Source: Haloferacaceae archaeon
GTDB taxonomy: Archaea > Halobacteriota > Halobacteria > Halobacteriales > Haloferacaceae
Direction: 5' to 3'
Assembly (NCBI GenBank): GCA_018609965.1
Contig: JAHENP010000204.1
Location: 1-8,323, forward strand
Length of the DNA: 8,323 nt
Of this stretch, positions 4,399 through 8,323 are shown one piece after another. The notes beneath the pieces were generated by a model. The model was not told where the DNA came from. It did no database searches and saw nothing but the letters and a program-made list of their open reading frames with translations. Each line of letters begins with the position of its first letter. Position 1 is the stretch's first letter. Position numbers and translations under genes: made by a program.

Positions 4399-5280
4399 GT
4401 GACGACCGCGACGCGGAGCCGTGCGACCACACTGGTTCGCGTGCGGTATCTGTTGAAGCTCTCCCGGCCGCGGTTTTGGCCGTACCTCGCCGGGCCGGTC
4501 GTCGTCGGCGTCGCGGGCGCGGCCGCCAGCGTCCCGGAGTTGTTCGCCCCGATCAACTTCCTGTTGTTCGGGTTCTTCCTCGTCCCCGCGAACGTCCAAC
4601 TGTACGGCGTCAACGACGTGTTCGACCAGGACATCGACGAGGAGAACCCGAAAAAGGAGGACAAGGAGGTGCGGTACGGCGGTGACCGGCTCGTTCCCGC
4701 GGCGGTGATTCTCTCGTCGCTGGCGGGGCTGGCGTTGTTCCCACTCGTCTCGCGGGTGGCGTGGCCGTATCTGGTCGCGTACTTCCTGTTGGCGGTGGAG
4801 TACAGCGCCCCGCCGTTCCGGTTCAAGACGACGCCGTTTCTCGACTCGGTGTCGAACGGGCTGTACATCCTCCCGGGTGCGGCCGCCTACGCGGTCGTCG
4901 CCGGCAGTCACCCGCCGCTCTCGGCAGTCGTGGGTGCGTGGCTGTGGTCGATGGGGATGCACACCTTCTCCGCGATTCCGGACATTGAGCCGGATCGTGC
5001 GGCCGGGATCGAGACGACCGCGACCGTGCTCGGGGAGACGCGCACCTACGCCTACTGTGGGGTGATGTGGTTGGCCGCCGCGGTCGCGTTCGCCTTCCTC
5101 GACACGCGGATCGCGCTGCCGTTGTTGGCGTACCCGGTGGTCGTGTTCGGAATCTACTGGTCGGAGGTTCCGGTCGACCGGGCGTACTGGTGGTACCCCG
5201 CACTGAACACGCTCGTCGGTGCACTGTTGACGATGGGACTGCTCACGCGGATCGTCCCGCCGGAGGCGGTGTTGCCGTGA
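4399..5280 (+). CDS. lyeJ: Lycopene elongase / 1,2-hydratase (UbiA-family prenyltransferase)
   Basis: From GTG 4399 the protein has 293 residues, of the polytopic UbiA superfamily with eight or nine likely membrane helices. The first Asp-rich prenyl-diphosphate/Mg2+ motif is NDVFDQDID (N72, D73, D76, D80). The second is DIEPD (D195, D199). The loop YSAPPFRFK (135-143) is the typical third element. In haloarchaea LyeJ (Lye) transfers a C5 unit from dimethylallyl diphosphate to each end of lycopene, with 1,2-hydration, committing carbon to C50 carotenoids. The start is uncertain. GTG 4354 gives 308 residues but lacks a Shine-Dalgarno sequence. GTG 4399 has one at good spacing and leaves a short lead before YLLKLSRPRFW, matching my recollection of relatives. 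The 4-nt overlap with cruF indicates one operon. Quinone prenyltransferases share the fold, but the context is decisive. Confidence 0.92.
   Translation: MTTATRSRATTLVRVRYLLKLSRPRFWPYLAGPVVVGVAGAAASVPELFAPINFLLFGFFLVPANVQLYGVNDVFDQDIDEENPKKEDKEVRYGGDRLVPAAVILSSLAGLALFPLVSRVAWPYLVAYFLLAVEYSAPPFRFKTTPFLDSVSNGLYILPGAAAYAVVAGSHPPLSAVVGAWLWSMGMHTFSAIPDIEPDRAAGIETTATVLGETRTYAYCGVMWLAAAVAFAFLDTRIALPLLAYPVVVFGIYWSEVPVDRAYWWYPALNTLVGALLTMGLLTRIVPPEAVLP
5262..5266 (+). promoter_or_regulatory. Shine-Dalgarno sequence for cruF
   Basis: GGAGG inside the end of lyeJ lies 10 nt before GTG 5277. Together with the overlap of GTG with the lyeJ TGA stop, it supports translational coupling and fixes the cruF start, since longer in-frame starts reach deep into lyeJ. 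Confidence 0.6.
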
Positions 5281-6170
5281 GCGCGACCGGCGTCGCCGAC
5301 TGGCTGCCGGACTCCCGCGGGGAGCTGGAGCGTCGACTCGACAAACTCGTCGTCGACAACCGGTTCACCATCTCCGCGTTCTTCCCGCTCAACGGGATCG
5401 TCCTGTTGATCGCCAGCGCGGAGGGGTGGCTCCCGGAGCCGCTGGCGTTCCACGGGCTGTTGATCCTCTCGGGGACGGTCGTGATGCGGTCACCGTTGAT
5501 CGTCGGCGTCGCACCGACTGCCACCCGGAAGACCGTCGCCGCCGTGGGGTTGCTCGCGGCGTACGCCTACGGGATCGAGTACGTCGGCGTCCACACCGGC
5601 TGGCCGTACGGCTCTTTCGAGTACGTGGTCGATCTCGGCCCAATCGTCGGCGGGGTTCCCGTCGGCCTCCCGGTGTTCTTCATCCCGTTGGTGGTGAACG
5701 CCTACCTGCTCGTGGTGCTCCTGTTGGGTGAGCGCGCCCGCAACACGATCACGAGACTGCTGTCGGTGATCGCGCTCGTTCTCACGATGGACGTGGTGCT
5801 CGATCCGGGCGCGGTCGCGCTGCAGTTCTGGAACTACGCCGATCCCGGTGCGCCCGTGCTGGGTGGTGTGTTGTCCGCCGCGGGCGGGTTCTACGGCGTC
5901 CCGCTGTCGAACTACGCCGGCTGGGTGTTGTCGGCGACGGTGGCGGTCGTCCTGCTCGACTGGGGGTTCGACCAGACGGCGATCCGCCAGCGACTCGACG
6001 ACTGTGTGTTCATGCTCGACGACATGGTGAGCTTCGTGATCCTCTGGGGCGGGCTCAACCTCTGGTTCGGCAACTACCTCCCGGCGGTCGTGGCCGGGGT
6101 GATCGGCGTCGGGCTCTGGTGGACCGACCAGTTCGACGCGGATCTGGTCGCCTCCGAGTTCGGGTCCTGA
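5277..6170 (+). CDS. cruF: Bisanhydrobacterioruberin hydratase
   Basis: This is a 297-residue integral membrane protein of the CruF (DUF422) family with about seven hydrophobic helices after a hydrophilic N-terminus (residues 1-30). Conserved-looking blocks are GIEYVGVHTGWPYGSFEY (99-116), MDVVLDPGAVALQFWNY (171-187) and GFYGVPLSNYAGW (204-216). These hold the acidic and aromatic residues expected to protonate the substrate double bond. In Haloarcula japonica CruF adds water to the C2'' double bonds of bisanhydrobacterioruberin to give monoanhydrobacterioruberin and then bacterioruberin, the last steps of the pathway. GTG 5277 overlaps the lyeJ stop as GTGA and is preceded by GGAGG. The gene ends the carotenoid operon; no clear terminator follows. 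Family, order and partner genes all agree. Confidence 0.93.
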   Translation: MSATGVADWLPDSRGELERRLDKLVVDNRFTISAFFPLNGIVLLIASAEGWLPEPLAFHGLLILSGTVVMRSPLIVGVAPTATRKTVAAVGLLAAYAYGIEYVGVHTGWPYGSFEYVVDLGPIVGGVPVGLPVFFIPLVVNAYLLVVLLLGERARNTITRLLSVIALVLTMDVVLDPGAVALQFWNYADPGAPVLGGVLSAAGGFYGVPLSNYAGWVLSATVAVVLLDWGFDQTAIRQRLDDCVFMLDDMVSFVILWGGLNLWFGNYLPAVVAGVIGVGLWWTDQFDADLVASEFGS

Positions 6171-6210
6171 CTCTCCTCGGTGTCGACGGCACCCACAGAC
6201 CGACGACGGT

Positions 6211-6240
6211 ATGAGCGACACCGACCCACTCGGTGTATGA
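6211..6240 (+). other. Nine-codon upstream reading frame overlapping the trmJ start
   Basis: ATG 6211 opens a frame of nine codons (MSDTDPLGV) whose TGA stop overlaps the ATG of the next gene as ATGA. The first eight bases, ATGAGCGA, are the same as those at the downstream start, and the 10-mer GTATGAGCGA occurs at 6209-6218 and 6235-6244. Neither start has a Shine-Dalgarno sequence. It may be a coupled leader peptide or a chance result of a small duplication. Confidence 0.3.
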
Positions 6241-7037
6241 GCGAGTACGCCGTCGTCGTCGTTGAGCCGGAGACACCCGGCAACGTCGGCACGATTGCCC
6301 GCTCGATGAAGAACTTCGGCGTCACCGATCTCAAGCTCGTCGACCCACCGGCCATCGAGGAGGGGTCGGAGGCGTACGGCTTCGCCGGCCACGCACGCGA
6401 GGACGTGTTGCCGAACGCGGAGACGGTCACGTTCGATGCGGTCGTCGAGTCGTACCACACGGTCGGGTTCACGGGGATCACCGCCGAGGACGCCACCAGC
6501 CACACACGGTTTCCGTACACCACGCCCGCCGACCTCCGGGAGTCGCTGGCGACTGTCGAAGCCGACACCGCGCTCGTCTTCGGCCGGGAGTCGCGTGGGT
6601 TGAACAACGACGAACTCGCGCGACTCGATCAGGTGGCGTCGATCCCGGCGAACCCAGAGTACCCGGTGCTCAACCTCGGGCAGGCCGCGACGGTCGCGTT
6701 GTACGAACTCCGAGAGCTGTTCCTTGACGCCGACCACCTCCCCGACCGGACAAGCCAGCGGGCCGGCGAGCCGGCGATCGAGCGGCTGTACGACCAGTTC
6801 GACCGGTACCTCGACGCCGTCGAGAGCCGCGACCACAAACGGGCGAAGGCGAGCCGCCTCCTCCGGCGGGTACTTGGCCGCGCGCACCCGACCACTCGGG
6901 AGGTGACGACGCTGACGGGGTTGTTTCGGAAGACGGCCAACCGGTGGGACGTTGGGAGCAGCGACGGGGAGACCGACAGGGACGACGACACTGACGACAG
7001 CAACGAGACGCCCGGCGAGGCCGACACGGCCGAGTGA
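6237..7037 (+). CDS. trmJ: tRNA 2'-O-methyltransferase, TrmJ-like (SpoU/TrmH family)
   Basis: This is a 266-residue SPOUT-class methyltransferase. Motif 1 is NVGTIARSMKNFG (16-28), with Arg22 the likely catalytic Arg. Motif 2 is ALVFGRESRGLNNDE (112-126). Motif 3 is IPANPEYPVLNLGQAATVAL (136-155), which forms the AdoMet-binding trefoil knot. The family uses AdoMet to methylate the ribose 2'-OH; archaeal TrmJ modifies position 32 of tRNAs, and such proteins act as dimers. Residues 170-240 form the helical C-terminal region usual in TrmJ (group 1). The last 27 residues are acidic low-complexity sequence without basic residues except one Arg. ATG 6237 is chosen over GTG 6180 because the family N-terminus (YAVVVVEPETPGNVG) begins right there. 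It follows cruF by 66 nt with no strong promoter, so read-through from the carotenoid operon is possible. Exact tRNA target is inferred from the family. Confidence 0.88.
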   Translation: MSEYAVVVVEPETPGNVGTIARSMKNFGVTDLKLVDPPAIEEGSEAYGFAGHAREDVLPNAETVTFDAVVESYHTVGFTGITAEDATSHTRFPYTTPADLRESLATVEADTALVFGRESRGLNNDELARLDQVASIPANPEYPVLNLGQAATVALYELRELFLDADHLPDRTSQRAGEPAIERLYDQFDRYLDAVESRDHKRAKASRLLRRVLGRAHPTTREVTTLTGLFRKTANRWDVGSSDGETDRDDDTDDSNETPGEADTAE

Positions 7038-7054
7038 GCGTGTCGCTCCGTCGG

Positions 7055-7061
7055 CTTTTTC
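7055..7061 (+). promoter_or_regulatory. T-run: trmJ terminator and/or purM TATA region
   Basis: CTTTTTC sits in the 47-nt gap between trmJ and purM. It starts 17 nt after the trmJ stop, as expected of an archaeal U-run terminator. Its centre is also 27 nt before the purM ATG at 7085, the spacing of a TATA box for a leaderless mRNA. It could serve both roles; the sequence alone does not separate them. Confidence 0.45.
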
Positions 7062-7084
7062 TCGGGTCCCCCACCACCCCGCGT

Positions 7085-8230
7085 ATGGACGACGACACCG
7101 GCGGGAACGACGGCGTGGACAACGAGGAGACAGACGGCGCGGGCGATAGTGATACTGACGCCGACGCAGGCGGCGAGACCACCGACACAGACGACGACGC
7201 ACTCACCTACGCGGAGGCGGGGGTCGACATCGACGAGAGCGAGGCGGCGACGGCAGCACTCGTCGCGGCGACCGGCGCGGGCGACGCGGGCGGTGGTGAG
7301 ACCAGCGACGGAGCGACGGGACCGGCGGGCGACTACGCGGGGTTGATCGAGGCCGGCGAGGGGTATCTGGGGTTGGCGACGGACGGCGTCGGCACGAAAC
7401 TGTTAGTCGCCGAGGCGCTGGACGACTACTCAACGGTCGGGATCGACTGTGTGGCGATGAACGCCAACGATCTGGTCGCGGCCGGGGTCGAGCCGGCGGC
7501 GTTCGTCGACTACCTCGCCGTCGAGGAACCGGGCGAGGACGTGGCCGAGCAGATCGGCGCGGGGTTGGCCGTCGGCGCCGAGCGGGCCGGAGTCGCCTTA
7601 CTCGGCGGGGAGACGGCGGTGATGCCGGAGGTGATCCGGGATCTGGATCTCGCGGGCACCTGCGCGGGGTTTGCGACGGACGAGCAGCTGTTCGACGGCA
7701 CCGCGCGAACGGGTGACGCGCTCGTCGGGTGGGCCGCGACCGGAATCCACTCGAACGGGCTGACGCTCGCGCGGGAAGCGGTGACCCGCGAACACGACTA
7801 CACCGACCCGTGTCCGTTCGGCGACTACGACACGCTCGGCACGGCCCTGTTGGAGCCGACGCGGATCTACGCCGACCTGTTGCGGCCGATGCGGGACCAC
7901 GACGTGCGGGCGGCCGCACACGTTACCGGCGGCGGCTGGGGGAACCTCGAACGACTCGGGGGCCACCACTACCGCGTCACCGACCCGTGGCCGACGAAAC
8001 CCGTCTTCGAGTTCGTACAGGAGGCGGGCGGGGTGTCCGACGCGGAGATGCACCGCACGTTCAACATGGGGACCGGGTTCGTCGCCGCCGTCGATCCGAG
8101 CCGGGCGGAGGAACTCGCGGGCGCCACCGGCGGGCGTGTGATCGGCCGTGTGGCGAGCGACGACAGCGCGGCCGCTGGTGGCGACACGGACGACACGGCG
8201 ACCGTCTCGATCCGCGGGGTGGAGCTGTGA
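7085..8230 (+). CDS. purM: Phosphoribosylformylglycinamidine cyclo-ligase
   Basis: PurM (AIR synthetase) closes FGAM to aminoimidazole ribonucleotide with ATP, in purine synthesis. The protein has 381 residues, longer than the usual roughly 325-345. Recognisable blocks: TYAEAGVDIDESEAAT (41-56, the normal N-terminus), ATDGVGTKLLVAE (98-110), GIDCVAMNANDLVAAGVEP (119-137), LLGGETAVMPE (172-182), GIHSNGLTLAR (220-230), HVTGGGWGNLERL (279-291) and FNMGTGF (326-332). Two oddities are visible. Residues 1-39 are an added acidic low-complexity arm, 17 Asp/Glu and no basic or aromatic residue. Residues about 64-83 are a Gly/Asp/Thr-rich insert where bacterial PurM has its glycine-rich loop. ATG 7085 is supported by the T-rich box 27 nt upstream; no start codon lies close to residue 40. 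The GTGA overlap couples it to the next gene. Confidence 0.95.
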   Translation: MDDDTGGNDGVDNEETDGAGDSDTDADAGGETTDTDDDALTYAEAGVDIDESEAATAALVAATGAGDAGGGETSDGATGPAGDYAGLIEAGEGYLGLATDGVGTKLLVAEALDDYSTVGIDCVAMNANDLVAAGVEPAAFVDYLAVEEPGEDVAEQIGAGLAVGAERAGVALLGGETAVMPEVIRDLDLAGTCAGFATDEQLFDGTARTGDALVGWAATGIHSNGLTLAREAVTREHDYTDPCPFGDYDTLGTALLEPTRIYADLLRPMRDHDVRAAAHVTGGGWGNLERLGGHHYRVTDPWPTKPVFEFVQEAGGVSDAEMHRTFNMGTGFVAAVDPSRAEELAGATGGRVIGRVASDDSAAAGGDTDDTATVSIRGVEL

Positions 8231-8323
8231 CTACCGACGACGACGGGACGGCAGGCGACGGGGAAGCAACGTTTACCACGCCGGACGCGACCGACGCGGA
8301 GACGGCGCTCGTGGCGGCCCGGA
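8227..8323 (+). CDS. Unidentified protein, N-terminal 32 codons only
   Basis: A frame opens at GTG 8227, overlapping the purM stop as GTGA, with GGGGTG (8216-8221) 5 nt upstream as a Shine-Dalgarno sequence. It stays open to the end of the window. The first residues, MTTDDDGTAGDGEA, are acidic and low in complexity, like the purM N-terminus and trmJ C-terminus. The folded part seems to begin at about residue 22 (DAETALVAAR). Too little is present to assign a family. The tight coupling suggests co-expression with purM. Confidence 0.6.
   Translation, partial: MTTDDDGTAGDGEATFTTPDATDAETALVAAR

Noticed and set aside
3051..4868. 605-residue minus-strand open frame opposite crtD and lyeJ
   Set aside because: Long antisense frames are common in GC-rich genes with strong third-position bias. 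The composition (Val/Arg/His-rich) is unlike haloarchaeal proteins, and the plus strand has well-supported enzymes.
5490..7202. 570-residue minus-strand open frame opposite cruF and trmJ
   Set aside because: It spans two real genes and their intergenic gap, is rich in Arg, and has no motif. It is a codon-bias shadow.

Overview
This window is from a haloarchaeon (class Halobacteria). The DNA is very GC-rich, the proteins are strongly acidic, and several genes have a TATA box about 24-31 nt before the start codon with almost no leader, as is usual for leaderless haloarchaeal transcripts. The centre holds the three-gene bacterioruberin (C50 carotenoid) cluster that is characteristic of this group.

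Layout, left to right. Positions 1-453 are the 3' end of carB (carbamoyl-phosphate synthase large subunit). A small acidic haloarchaeal protein of unknown function follows (530-1006). A short-chain dehydrogenase converges on it from the minus strand (1034-1741). The 509-nt stretch 1742-2250 has no protein gene. It holds an intergenic promoter region and then a 375-bp IS200/IS605-type element (1871-2245) with no transposase or TnpB gene. Both ends of that element are intact: TTAC / AAAG / hairpin on the left and GAAT / hairpin / TCAA on the right, in the geometry known for IS608. Its right half looks like the structured 3' RNA (omega/reRNA) of haloarchaeal TnpB elements. The element lies directly before the start of a small membrane-protein gene (2251-2682). 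It appears to have separated that gene from its own TATA box while supplying a new TATA box and a well-placed Shine-Dalgarno sequence.

Positions 2778-6170 carry crtD, lyeJ and cruF, probably one operon from a single leaderless promoter. LyeJ adds C5 units to lycopene ends, CrtD introduces the 3,4-double bonds, and CruF hydrates the terminal C5 groups to give bacterioruberin, the red membrane pigment. After the operon come a SpoU/TrmH-family tRNA methyltransferase (trmJ-like, 6237-7037), preceded by a 9-codon reading frame that overlaps its start as ATGA, and then purM (7085-8230), which has an unusual acidic N-terminal extension. The window ends in the first 32 codons of a gene coupled to purM by a GTGA overlap.

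The most interesting region is 1863-2270. It contains a transposase-less element carrying a probable stand-alone TnpB guide RNA, whose guide would match the element's own empty site, and which may have become the 5' leader of a host gene. No CRISPR array, tRNA or rRNA gene was seen.
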